Shown: in pieces, positions 1 through 12,075 of the stretch
How positions within the stretch are numbered: the stretch's first letter is position 1
How the letters are laid out: each line of letters starts with the position of its first letter
NCBI GenBank assembly: GCA_910574455.1
Contig: CAJSYZ010000008.1
Location: 3,474,707-3,538,706, forward strand
Length of the DNA: 64,000 bases
DNA from: Trichaptum fuscoviolaceum
Lineage: Eukaryota; Basidiomycota; Agaricomycetes; Hymenochaetales; Trichaptaceae
Reading direction: 5' to 3'
Translations under genes and position numbers: made by a program
Notes under the pieces: generated by a model
Database searches by the model: none
Told to the model about the DNA's origin: nothing
Seen by the model: only the letters and a program-made list of their open reading frames with translations

Positions 1-1326
1 GAGTGCGTTGAATTGCCGGCTACAGAACTCTAATCCAATTTCTGATTGACCGTGCAGACCTTTTTTCACGCGGGTGATCGTCGGTAACTTCAATTGGAAG
101 ACTATGATGGATGGCTATCAAGAATGCTACCATTGCAGGTTAGGCTTCTGTCAGTAGCAGAAGCTTCGCCGGTATTGATCGCCTTTGTCCCTCAGCATAG
201 CTCACCCGGGATTCGCAAAGGTACTTCCCGAGAGTTCTCGAACTCAGATCCCTGCTGATTAACGTTTTGTAGTCCCTTGATTTGAAGAACTATCGCGTGG
301 AACCTTTGAAAAACTCAAGTCGACACAGTGCGCCTAAGAGAGACAAACCAGACGATATGCAGGGCTTCACTTTCGTTTTCCCTACGTGAGTAAAGGAGAC
401 GTCGCCCAGGATACATACTGATTGTTTGTGTATAGAAACGGTATGACCGTCACGCCCGAGCTATGGTACATAATGAGGACCGTACCATTAAACGCCACTC
501 AGGTATGTCACGAGGGCTGAGTGGACCAAATAATCTGGACTGACTTGACTATTCGCAAGACAAGAATGGAATATCAGGTATGTGGGATCGACATGATCCA
601 TGGCTCCTTCCTGAAATTTACCACAGTACTTCGGGCGCAAAGGGATACCGAGAGAAGAGTTGGAAGTTCTTGCATCGGTATGACATTCGGTGTCTTCCAG
701 AATGACGTAGAAGGCAGACTTTAATTGTCACTTCAACAGTTCTTCACAAAAGTTCAAATGGAAGACTATGAGCTCTGCGAGAAAACCCAGAGGAACCTGA
801 ATGCGGGGATATACGAAACCGGAATTTGTGAGTGAACGTTAGCGACTGGTTTGTTCTCGACGCTAATTCTTATCCGTAAAGTACACCCCAACGTTGAGAA
901 CGGAGTTCTCTACTATCAAAACCAAGTTTTACGTGCGCATCTATGGTTTTAGGTGTCTTGTTGAGCTCTTTGACTGATGCCGACATTGTATAGGGTACTG
1001 CGAAGAGCACCTGGAAGCCGAACGAAAAGCAGGCAGAGAAATACATCCTGCGCTGCCTGGTAACACGGGCGACTCTACGCGAACCTGTCAGGCGAACCGT
1101 GTATGCTTGGAAGCTCACAGCAGAACAGCGGTGCTCTCATGGTAATTGAATGGTGATAAGCGAGATATAAACGATATGGATAGCAAACAAACAGTGCCTT
1201 CGGTTACCTCGCTCCGAATCTTCTCTTTTAGTGTACTAAACATTCATTCAGTTGTCCTTTTTGATATGAATATACAAAGGCCTTCTTAAATAAAAGCCCC
1301 ATGTTTGAGATCTTCCCTTGCACCCT
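1..1326. other. No assignable gene
   Basis: I see no open frame here with protein-like composition that could be extended by plausible splicing, and no repeat. It lies downstream of the minus-strand mannanase gene, so its right-hand part will include that gene's 3' untranslated region and terminator. Confidence 0.5.
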
Positions 1327-2945
1327 CTATCCACGAGCCTTTAGAGCGGCCGCGGCGGACTCCATAATCGGATATACAGTGCCAGTAGGATAAACTGCGA
1401 AGCCATCATTCGGAGAGGGTCCTGTGGAGAGCTGGGATCCTGCCTGCCAGATGAGATTCCCGGTAAGGCCCGACGAAAGGATCTCGTTGTACCATCCGGT
1501 GTAGATAGTTGCCTGGTTAGTGGTCACACCGAATTCCTCTAAAGGGTTCCGAAAGTTAGCTATTGTTATTGAAGCGATGGAAGCGCACTTGCCAAGAATA
1601 ACGGGCTTATTAGCGTTTTTCTGCGCAGTGGCATGATCAGCAATCCACTGGAGACCCCATGCGGATTCATTCGCAGTCTGGCCCCAGCTCTGAGATAGAA
1701 ATTTAAGTCAGAACGGTAAGAGATCCGGAGGCAAATAGTACTGACCTCAGGGTACGAATGGAAGGTACCAAAATCGAGGGTGCTGATCTGAAGGTTAGTC
1801 ACGAAGTTGACCCCGACGCCCGGAGCGTAAGGATAAGTAGGCGGATTGGCCTCCTGGAACCAGCCTTCGTCACCAATTGCGACCAGGTGGTTCGGATCAA
1901 TTGACTTGATGTACGCGCTAATTGTCTTCGCCCATGCTGCAATGGTCGACCCGGTCGTGTCACATGCTGAGGAGGCAGAACCAGTGGAGCCTGAGCAGCG
2001 AGGTTCATTTGCGAGCTCCCAAGCCATGATAGTCGGCTCAGTCTTATAACGCCCAACGAAGTTGCTAATGTAGTTCTCATACGCGGAGATAATTTTCGCG
2101 TTAGTGTAGAAAGTGTCATGGGTGCCGCCCGGGTTCAGCTGAGAGACGTAGACGTCCATGCCTCCGTAGTCGGACCAGTTGTTCGTAAGTGCGACAACAA
2201 GACGAATGCCATACTTCTTCGCCGTACTGACGACGGAGTCAAAGCGAGAGATTCCGAAGCTGCCGGTATTAAATGTGGCCACGCCATTCTGCCAGAGTTG
2301 GTAGTAAGCACCGTATTCCTGAGGGGTGGTAACATCGTTGAAGCCCCTTCGAGGCAGAATCAGCTTCTATAGTGTCACTTCAAAGCAAGGCGAACTCACC
2401 AAGTACGAACGGTCGTTAAACCAGCCTTGGCGATATCGGAAAAAGCAGTGTCGATATCCGCATCGGATTGTTGAGCAAGCCAATAACCATTGGTTCCTGC
2501 AACAATGTATTCTGCGCCATTAAGCATGAACTTCTGACCCGACGTCGTAACAAAGCCCGTGACTGTAGGAGCAGAGGAAGCAGTGGTAGAGGTGTGCGTA
2601 GCAGTGGTTGATGTTGTGCTTTTCGTCGTGACCGTAGACGAGGAAGAGCTTGCAGCCCCCGGAAGGCATTCTAGTAGAGTTTTGTAGGTATGATCAAAAT
2701 CGAAGCAAGTCATGATCACACTCACGGGAGTAGTAGTCGTTCAACTCAGTGCAGACGGTACCCGAGACGCAAGTAGTCGCACCAGTCCAACCTATGCCCT
2801 AACGAAAGAGATATCAATAAGGTATTAGTTCAAGCACATTCAGTTCGTAGAGCTGGCTTACTCCACACTGTGCATAGATTGCCGCTTGAGCCGAAACGTA
2901 CGGAATAGCTGCGACCGCAGCTACGAGGACAGCGCGCTTCATCAT
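1327..2945 (-). CDS. Secreted endo-1,4-beta-mannanase, GH5 (subfamily 7-like) with N-terminal CBM1
   Basis: Six exons: 2945-2862, 2798-2726, 2670-2400, 2346-1746, 1689-1593, 1538-1327; they sum to 1338 nt, giving 445 aa. Residues 1-19 are a signal peptide. Residues 24-57 form a fungal CBM1 cellulose-binding module (QCGGIGWTG...YYSQCLPG). A Ser/Thr-rich linker to about residue 80 joins it to the GH5 barrel. The WELANEPR motif supplies the predicted acid/base Glu257, the HSYPESWG motif matches the family, and ILEEFG supplies the predicted nucleophile Glu377. The enzyme should be secreted and hydrolyse beta-1,4-mannan in plant cell walls, with the CBM1 targeting it to cellulose. The last intron begins with GC rather than GT and splits the codon of the first Glu of EEFG. 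Two adjacent ATGs (2945, 2942) are possible starts. Family assignment comes from motifs; the subfamily is inferred. Confidence 0.93.
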
Positions 2946-3745
2946 TTGCGACTAGGACCTGAGATGCCTGGAAGCTCATTCACATTGCATCGCCGACGGG
3001 CTTAAATACTTACAAGTCCTCGTTCTTGCTCTGGATCCGAGAGCTCGTGCATAATAGTTCAAGCTCGGTTCGCCGTAGAATGCGTGTTCAGTACCTTCTA
3101 AGAGGTCAAGTGAAGACAGCTAGACAGCGATGGATGAAGTCCGGTCATAGGTCGGACTGGATATTCGATCTAGCAGACAGTTGATCATATTCCTCGGAGT
3201 ACCGGAAGAAACAGGGTTTGTCACAGAATTTCAACTGACGAAGGCATTATCGAGCAGATCTTACAACTCGTGATCACTGAAATGCGGAGAAATAGCCTTT
3301 AGTGACGGAACGGACAATTTGCACGGAAAATCCATACCATGTGAACTGACGCTGCGTCAAAAATAGCGTAGTCTCTTGCGTTAAGCTACGAATGAGATTG
3401 AATCTTAAGAAGGTGGTAAGAAGGCGGGCGGAAGAGTTGCCCAGTCACTCTGAAGGTTTTGCACGGTTGCGCTTCAAGTCAGAGAGAAGAGTAAAAATAA
3501 TGTGTGGGTATTAGTATATTTTGTGCAAGTCGGTCTACGAAGAGTCCGCGTGTGAGAAATAATACACATGGGATACAACGCAGATATAGGGGAAGAATAA
3601 TGAAGGAGCGGATGCATAATTAGTTCAGAACGTCCAGCCCTCGCAGCCGACGACGTTAGACCTTCGGTTCTGACGAGGGCTGCCTCCAAAAATATAAACC
3701 AATGAAAAGAGTCCAAGTAATTTGCCCGCCGAGCCGTCTGTCAAC
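2946..3745. other. Intergenic: mannanase promoter and tvp38 3' region
   Basis: No coding potential that I can assign. The left part is the mannanase upstream region and the right part lies 3' of the Tvp38-like gene. Confidence 0.5.
3001..3008 (-). promoter_or_regulatory. TATA-like element of the mannanase gene
   Basis: TATTTAAG on the minus strand, about 56 nt upstream of the mannanase start codon, a plausible distance for a fungal TATA element. Seen in sequence; function inferred. Confidence 0.35.
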
Positions 3746-6383
3746 TTACTGCATTGTATGGTAGCTGGGGGGCGGTGGCGAGAAGGTTCGGGGATGACCA
3801 GAGGAAGGCAGCAGTTCGTCTTCGGTGCCAACGCGTGAATGCGGTGCCGTATAGTAAGCGCTTGCGTCACTTGCCACCTGTGTGTGCGCTGGTGCCGGTG
3901 ATCCCGCGTATGGATTGTGCGGGCTTGTAAGGGCACCGGAGGTAGCGTATGGCCCCGATGAGAATTGTGGCGAGGGTAACATGGGTGGCGCCGCACCCGA
4001 GGGAGGATCCGAAGGTGGCTGGTATGCGATTGCGTATTGGACTGGTGAATGGGGAGTCGAGCTGTATGGGGATGAAGGTACTGAAGCCACATGCACAGGC
4101 TGGACCTGTTGTCGAGGAGGAGGCGGCTGGAGAGGTGGTGGGGTTCGTGTGAATTCAGGCCCAAGGCGGCTCGACGTACTCGGGCTTGACAATCCATTGT
4201 AGCCCGGAGCAAGATTTTCCGCACTAGAAAAAGGGTCTACGACAGGAGGATGTAGCTGTTGAGGTGGTGGACCAGATGGGGGTTGATACTCATAAGCGCG
4301 CGGGGTTTGCATCGGACTACTCGTCGTAACGGGCCCAGTCACATTGACCTTCGCAGCCGTGTTCGAGTTCGAGTTCATGAATCCACCCGACATCGGAGTA
4401 TGCGGTTGGATCGTCGGAAGTCTGTACGCATCCGCACCCATGCCCTGGTTCGACGTGTCCCATCCTACCGAGTCGACGCTCTCCTGCCTGTGCTGCATCA
4501 TCGCACGCGGCTCAGGTGGAGGCAGGCTTTGTCCAGGATCACTGCTGCTATCATAACGGTCCCCGGCCGTGTTGTATCCACCTCCGCCTTCTGTGCGATA
4601 CGTAGGTATTCTGCTGACATTCGTCGCGGACGCGGGACGTTGAGGTGTTGGAGCGTGTAGTCTTGGGTCTCCCGCGTAGCCGATTGCTGCACCCCTTGGG
4701 TCCCACTGCTGAAAATTGGAGGTCTCACCTGGGTTGAGGGGCAATTCAGATTCAGATTCACGAGGGTTAAACGTGCTCGAATCCGCCGCGCGTCCATTAG
4801 CATAAGGATACCCTGCACGCTCAAGTTTTTCTTGCCTTCAGATTCCAGGTAATGAGATAGATTGTCAAATGGTGAACACAACTTGACATACCGAGCTTTC
4901 CGCCTTTCATAAATCACTTCGTGCTTGACTTTATCCATCTTGTTGTACAAGTACCACATGGCAAGGCCCGTTACCAGAATAGTCACACCCAGAACCGCAT
5001 CGGAAATAATCTTGTTTTTTGTTGACTCCGTGCCTACTCGATGATTCAGTTGACGAGGATAGTGAGTAAACATGATTTACTGACCTTCGCCATTCTGTTC
5101 TAGAATAACACCAATATAGACGGTGATGAACTGCTTTGGTAAGGATAAGAACGCAGCGACAGCAAAAACCCAAAGCTTCATGCCACATGTCGAGAAAACC
5201 GCTGTGGTAACTGTTGGTAAACGAAACAGGTATCAGCGCAATCCACGAGTTCACTGAGAGGATATAAGTTTACAGTGTCCGGGAATAGCGCTATACCGTG
5301 CAACGAGCGCAATCTTGAATCCACCTTCTCGAACTATCCTAGCCAGACAGGCGTATTGAATTTTTGACTTCTCAAGCTTTTCCCCCCGAGCTCTGCAGCA
5401 GTATTTGAAGGCGCTGATAGGATGGAGACTATGTCAACGAGCTTTCGAAGTACTTTGAAGCGGGAATACGCACTAGAAATTGCCGACTTCTCCTAGAAAA
5501 GTTCCGGCTGCGGTGATAGCAAAACCAATCCATAGCCCCCACACAACACCAACAAGAATAGCGAGGATTTCGTGTCCAAATAACTGTTAAGAAGATGAGG
5601 ACATGTGCGCTACTGCAGTTAACATGGCGATGAAACACTTACCGGAGGGAACGAGATGATGAAGAACAGCGCGATGGGAATAACCCAGCCAGCTGGTAAA
5701 CTTGGAACAAAGGAAAGTCAGTATCATTGTCCTATAATTGAGCGACGTAGAATATAAGGTCATGGCCACCAGGTTTGAGAAAAACGTCAGAGGTAGAACA
5801 CTCTCACGAAGCCTCGTAATGCCCGGGAATCCGGAGAACTGAGAATGGCTATGCGATTCAAGGAAACAAGGAAACGGGGCATAAACACGTACTCTCTAAT
5901 CTTCTCTGCAGTTGGCTGTAGTGCATGTACAATTTGTTTATCATATACAGTGATGAGGATGACAATGACGAGTATTATGGCAAGTATGACATAGTACCCT
6001 ATAGATGTAATACTTGTTAGCTCTGCAAAGTAACACAGAATTGTGAGCAAATACGCACATATCCACTCTCGCCGTATCCAATACCTCCAGTGAGTAACGG
6101 CCTTCCAGTCAATGATGCCTTTGCGGTTCAAGGCTGCATCCTCCGACGGAGTGGGTGAGGGTGTGCGCGAGATATACCGAACGGACACGTCCGCTTCGTT
6201 CTTCGTGGTGGTTGAGTTGAAAGACATGTATGATGGGTTTGCCGCATTGTGAGGGGGCGGGTAGTTCTGATATTGAGGTCCTGTGGCCAAATGCCCATCA
6301 TAGCCTGCATCAAATGGTGCTGTGCTTACTGCGCCTCCTCCTCTCTCCGTGTTGCGGCCGCCAGGACCGTATCCGCTCGACAT
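3746..6383 (-). CDS. Tvp38/TMEM64-family Golgi membrane protein (VTT domain)
   Basis: Eight exons: 6383-6059, 5998-5893, 5700-5643, 5583-5474, 5413-5274, 5210-5085, 5033-4892, 4835-3746; 2097 nt, 698 aa. A disordered N-terminus (about 100 aa, Gly/Pro/Ser) leads into WIRREW and the hydrophobic VTT (SNARE-associated) core, about residues 108-288. Conserved pieces include LPAGWVIPIALFFIISFPP, LFGHEILAILVG, AAGTFLGEVGNFYAFKY, GGFKIALVARYSAIPGH and LSLPKQFITVYIGVILE. A further membrane segment (ISDAVLGVTILVTGLAMWYLY) is followed by a 360-aa Pro/Ser/Gly-rich tail. VTT proteins act in Golgi vesicle tethering and membrane lipid handling; the role here is by family. The 192-nt second intron is long for this gene and could hide a micro-exon, although the frame closes without one. 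In-frame sequence continues upstream of 6383, so the start is likely but not certain. Confidence 0.9.
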
Positions 6384-9300
6384 TTCTGAACTCCTTCTTG
6401 ACTCTTCTTGACAACTTTTGGGTATATCCCGACAAACGCCTGCGTTGGGTCGATTATGATGGGCAGCACAGAGGCTCTGGGATGAGGTGGGGGTCAATAC
6501 TGTAACGATAGATTGGCGGTCGCCGGTAGTGATGAGCAATAATAGTGGCAGTTCAACACAGCATCAGCGTGGGAACAGGCTCAGGGTAATAAAGACTTGG
6601 CGCCGGCGCTGCTTTTGTACCTTCATACTTTCTAACCTTCACCAGTGCACAAAAATTGTAACAAAATCTACAAATTTATAGAGGAGAACTGTCTTTGCTC
6701 GACGACTCTGACCTCTGCCTTTCGCGTGCTTTTCCGGACCGTGACACTCGGCTGTTCCTAGTCAAGCCATATCAAACTCATGAAATGATGAGATTCATCA
6801 TCTCTCTTCGTGATGTTTACGAGTGCGCCTATTTCTCCTGGTCCCCCTCAGTTGCCGTTGACCTTTCATGGTATAGAAAGCTATGATGAGCTGGCGATGA
6901 AGAGCACGCGTATGTTACACCGGTGTCACGTGTCAAGACGCGTGCGGCGTGGTTGGCGATGAAGAAGAAACATGGATCCTGTGACCTACTTCGACCTACC
7001 CTTCAACCTTTCCCATTTCGTTACAGCTACAGGGTGCCCAGGAAAACTCTGGCATCTGATTAAGCATTTTCTAAGAGATGGGCGAGCTAAGTTGGGTAGG
7101 AGAGTGTCTCGCAGGCAATGAGTGAGTGTCGCTTTAGCCTAATGGCCTGCTGACTTACCTCATTTAAGCCTCCCTTTTGGCGGTAAATCCATCAAGGAGA
7201 CTGTCCTACAATACCACGGGTGTGCAAGAGCAACAAGAGAGCTCCGATTCAGATTTTGATCGGTCATATGGGCATCCGGGAGCTAAGCTTCATGGATGAG
7301 ATATAACAAATGTGGTACTCATGATTGAAGGCGAGTGCTCTTTCAGATTTACAAGTTACTTCTTAATATCTGTCAATTAGTAGTAATTGTCTATGAAAGA
7401 TGTGAATAAAAGTACTTTCGTGCTGGTACTTTTCGTAGTGAGCATAATCTTAGTGCTTAACACTCCCAAACCTGGCTGATATGTGCCGTGTGCAAGATAT
7501 ACTCTGGACCCCAGCTATCAGCATTCTAATTGGTCAACGATCGCCCGATCATTCCCGGTATCTCTTATAGAACATGATTTGATCCATTCTGCGCTTGAGC
7601 GTGATATCACGAAGCGTCAGCAGTCCTTATGTGCTCCATCTGTTTTCGAGTGGCGGCATATTATCTATAAGCCAAGTCGACTAGTACAAGCCAGTCGTTA
7701 ATCCAAGCCATCAAAGAAATAGCAACAATATTCTCCGTCGGCTTTCAATACGGACACCACCGCCCCCCCTTCGAGATATTCATACTTAATGAAAGGGGTT
7801 AACAGGAATACGAGGAAAACATCAGCTTAGGCAAACAACCAGATGCCACCTGTCCTTTCAGTGTCCCATCTGGCATCAGGACTCAGCCCGGTTGACGGAC
7901 AATCGCATCATCCCACGATTGCTAGCCATATTATCCTTAGCGGTTTATCATTTTGCTGCGATTTCAGTTGCGATACTGTCTTGCTTTCGGCTCCCCTGGT
8001 ACATGATGGCAACCCCCACGCTGATCGTCTTCCTCACAGCACCCACAACCTCTCAGTCTTCGAGAGTGAATGCCCATCTACCCGGTTAGCTGGTCGGAAG
8101 CGCTGTCATGGTTCATCGCTCGCCTTCACGACGTCATCGCAATTACCAGAGCAGCCGTAGCCGTACGTCCGACCTCGCAAATACTGTGCAAATTCATTGA
8201 AACGGAGCTCATTTGCATGGCTGACCTCATTTTGGTCAAGTTCACTCGAAAAGGGGAAATCGACATCTTGTCATTAGTGATCTCTCTTTGTCTCTCTGAT
8301 TAGGGATGCACTATGCCTCAATCAATGACCCTCTTCAAGCTGGAACTTGGTGTCCGGTTCAGCACCGGGAGATCCACTAATATCAGGATCAACTGATGGT
8401 AGAACCTCTAGCCATCTCCTCGAAGAGAAGTTGCGTTCTAGTCGACGCTATCGCCATATTCTCCAAGTAGATTTGGACTGGCCGAATCTCTTATCTTGCA
8501 GCGTCCTGCGACGTCCGCCTCTAAACACTAACCCTATCCTTTCCGATCGGATGCCTCGCGTATTTCATTTCGTCCATTAAGGCCTGGGTTCTTCAGAAGA
8601 TTGAAATGCTCTTGCCTCGCTCTTGTAATGCAAAACTGTTACACTGTTCAAAAGATGCTACAGCGGCAAACGCTTCGCGGTAATACGTGAAACGAAGGTC
8701 TACAACGTGCTTACAATCATGGTTTCATGTTTGGAAATCCTATGGTCGCTTCATAAGAAGCCTGATATTCATCATTCAAATTATCGGGAGGACCGGCTGG
8801 TCGATACTGGAATGCGTGCATTTAATCAGGCTATTTCTAAGGCTAGTGTTCCTCGGACATAAAGTAAGTACCGAGCGTCTTCGATCTTCCACGATATCAC
8901 ACAGTAGTGGGGCCTGTGACCGTACATGCTGATTATCATGCGTTCTACGCAGCTGGTGGAACTCAAAGAAGCGCACAGAGCTTCTCTGCGCGCTTGTGAT
9001 CCTGATCATCATGGTTTTGTAGCCACAGCGGAGACGTGGTCGGGAAAAAATCAGGATGTCGGAATTCTGATCCCCTTCGTCAGGTAGGATATCATATAAA
9101 TATGTCATAGAATATCAAAATACTGAACTGATTTCCAGCCGTCCCTCGCGCTAAAATTGGACCTGAAATTAAAGGAGCGAAAGATGGAGGAGCTCTCGAA
9201 CGACCGATGACCTGTGCTAAGATTGAACCTGGTCTGATCAACTATCATATCAAGGTCCATCGAATGCGTCATTCAAGATGGAAAAGATTGGACTCTGCAT

Positions 9301-9998
9301 TCACGATATGGCATAGAACACTTCGCTTATTTTTGGAGGCGATCCCACCCTATCTGGGGTTGAACTTGATCAGGCGCATCGAAAAAACTCGCGTGACGTC
9401 GATCGCACACTGGCAGTTCTTGTTGCACGGTAACACTGTGCAACCTGAATCGTATACAACTCAACAAAAATATTCTTCGTTGTGCATACTAATCATCATG
9501 ATCATCATGAGCGGCGAAGCCACACAGTGCTCGCATCGTCGAATTGACGACAACCGAGTCCCGGCGACAACTCGAATCTACCGAGCTAAATAAGTTCGAG
9601 AGGCTCGGAAAGGGTCACTACCGGCTACATGCGATTTGTATTCTCGCAATTGATGTCATTTCTTCAAAAGGCGACAAGCTGTGCACGAATTTTAGCCGAT
9701 GTGATAGATCCGCTCACGACGGTAAACTCCCATTTGGGAACGGACAGGTTCATTTTTTCTTCGCGCGTTCCCCACCATCATCCCATTGATGGGCAGGGCC
9801 TGCCTATATAACGCCTTGCGACCAGTCTGATGCGACGCCTTTTAGCTTTCGCAGTTGCCAAATCTACGTTGTCCACCTACAGCGCCCTACATCGGAGGCA
9901 TCGGCGTATGCATCCATTCACGCAACGTCTATGAACAGACCGAAACTAAAGGCGACCTCTCTTTCTCATATTGATTATTACCGTGACCTCCGCACTGG
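6384..9998. other. 3.6-kb region without an assignable gene
   Basis: Only short frames occur. At about 8720-9090 several plus-strand stretches read like decayed protein (for example RLVDTGMRAFNQAISKASVP near 8790 and a frame containing VHADYHAFYAAGG near 8915), but they are broken by stops and I cannot assign a family. The segment contains the upstream regions of two divergently transcribed genes (tvp38-like leftward, the membrane protein at 9999 rightward). A TATATAA at 9805-9811 lies about 190 nt before the latter. Confidence 0.45.
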
Positions 9999-11709
9999 AT
10001 GCTTTCGACATTCGCCGACCTGGCGACACCTTCTCGATTCTCGCTTATCTTATACTTATTTATTGCGCTATTAGTGCGAACGACTACAAGTCAAGACACG
10101 CAGACTGAGCACACGATAAACGCCACAGATACATCGTTTATCATTTATCAGCCATCTTTCGATGACCCGAGTCGCAGATGGAATGTGGATTCTGCCAATT
10201 CGCAACTGCCAGTGGTTTCTACCAACCACCACAATGCCAGTTTACATTTTCAGTTTCAAGGTAAACGAACAACGAATTTCCTCGTAATGATAACTAAAGT
10301 TGTGTCATAGGTACATCCATCTCTTTGCTCGCGAACTTGAGCGACTTTACTGCCAAGAAGATGGACATAACTGTTGACACCCGTGACAATGAAATGAACA
10401 TTGATACCATGAACAAAGAGTCTGACCAAGATGGGCTGTTTGTTTTCTTCAACGAAGAATTTAATGGAGCGGATCTTCATACGATCATGGTTAAACTGGA
10501 CCAAAGTGACAAGGGGAGCTGGAATCTGGTTGAAATAAAGTAGGAGTTGCCGCCTTCTACACTACAGCGATGTGTCTGACAATCTCCAGGTTTACACCTC
10601 TGTCAGCATCGAATTCGCTGTCGGTGGCCTCTCAATTGCCTGCGCCGACTGTCACAGACCGAAACGCACCAGCGACAACTTCGTTGGCAGCTGTGAGTCA
10701 TCATATGAGTAATACTGGGAAGGTAGTTGGAGCCGTGATAGGGACGCTTTTTGGGTTGGCTGTTATTGTCCTGCTTTCTTTTTATCTACATCGACGAAGC
10801 CTTGCTCGGAAAAGAGCACTTATGGCCGATCCTTTGGTTATCGAGAAACCCAAACCCGGCCCACGATCGCAACCAACAAGCAGAAACTTTCTACAACGCA
10901 TGCATTCACGTCGATTACCCCGTTTCGTCGCCCCTCCTTCTGTGTGGCCCTCCTCTCGTTCCTCCTCTGAATACAATGAACTCCCACATTCCGCCGATCA
11001 TCGCCGCCAGAATCATCACCAGGGACCACCCCCGCCACTCGGCGATGAGAAGGCGGCTTCCTCCAATCCGAAGCATGCTTCGTGTCCCCAAGGAGGTAGC
11101 TTTTTCGTCACGAACCCTTCGCTAAATCCTTCTAATGGGTCAAGCGGTGGCGGCATCGTCCGGTCTGCAACAGCTCCTCCGCCGGGCGCATACCTTCCTT
11201 GTCCTCAGACCCGAATCGCGGAGTCTACAACTTCTTCTATCCCGACGGAAAGGTGGATGAAGGCTAGGAAGGCGGTGGCGAAGGGGAAGGCCCGAGCAAT
11301 GCATGATGCAGCTATCGCACAACCCAAGCCTCGTATGAGCCGAGCCCGGTCATTGCGAACGTTCTTCACCACAAATCCCAGCCCTTCAACGTACTCGTCG
11401 TCTACCACCTCTTCGAAGCGCTCGAAGGAGTTGAAGACGCAACCTGAACTTCCCAAACGGCAAATGGAGCAAACGACGTCCCTCACAACACTACCAGTCC
11501 CCGCTACCGCCTTGAAAGTCGAGAGCTCGTATACACCAAGGAGAACGGCATCGCCGAGCGGAAGATCGAGAGAAAGTCGGACGATATTCTTCACCACAAA
11601 TCCGTCGCCGCCGTCAGTGCCTGACCCTGGAGACACAGCCATCGACGACTCGATAACGGATGACAATCCTCGACCCCGGATAGATAAGGGAAAGGGGAGA
11701 GCACTCTGA
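9999..11709 (+). CDS. Single-pass membrane protein with signal peptide and Ser/Pro-rich cytoplasmic tail
   Basis: Exons 9999-10260, 10311-10539, 10590-11709; 1611 nt, 536 aa. Both introns are 50 nt. An N-terminal hydrophobic segment (about residues 15-30, ending LLVRTTTSQ) looks like a signal peptide. The ectodomain of roughly 130 aa has several N-glycosylation sequons (NAT, NAS, NLS) and a Thr/Ser/Pro-rich stalk. One transmembrane helix follows (about 209-230, VVGAVIGTLFGLAVIVLLSF) with a basic stop-transfer (HRR). The remaining 300 residues are a basic, low-complexity cytoplasmic tail containing three copies of a FF(V/T)TNPS motif (residues about 335-341, 422-428, 497-503). The topology resembles the many receptor- or sensor-like single-pass proteins of mushrooms, but I do not recognise a named family and assign no function. 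Confidence 0.75.
11101..11607 (+). repeat. Three dispersed FFxTNPS peptide motifs in the tail
   Basis: The heptapeptide FFVTNPS or FFTTNPS is encoded at 11101-11121, 11362-11382 and 11587-11607, each followed by a Pro/Ser-rich stretch. The rest of the tail is not repetitive, so these look like short linear motifs rather than a tandem expansion. Confidence 0.6.
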
Positions 11710-12075
11710 TTTGATTACCGGTTAATGATTATTTTTGATGCAATCGTTTTCTTAATAGCAACACATGTCTTATACTTGTAAATACTGGCATCTATGGTCC
11801 ATGATGTTTTCTGTTTTCTCACAAATTAATTGGAGTTATTCGAAGTTTTTTTCGTTTGTGACGCGGTGACTCAGCTGAACTTGCCACCGCTTGGCATGAT
11901 GCGGCATGCCAGTGGACAATTTTTGCTCGGACCTGGAACGGCCGACCTCCTACCTCCATTGAATGTTCGATTGCGCAAGAGAAACCATACGGCATTAGAT
12001 TATCCGTCTCAATGACTCAGTCACCAACGAAGAACAAATGGTTTCAGAGGATACCCATCGAATTGGACCACCACC
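11710..12075. other. Short intergenic stretch
   Basis: 366 nt between two plus-strand genes. An ATG at 12012 opens a short frame that stops just after the next gene's proposed start; I could not splice it plausibly to that gene because the only available intron would be 33 nt. Confidence 0.4.

Noticed and set aside
12012..12075. Upstream ATG as start of the acyltransferase
   Set aside because: Different frame; joining it would need a 33-nt intron, shorter than any other in the window.
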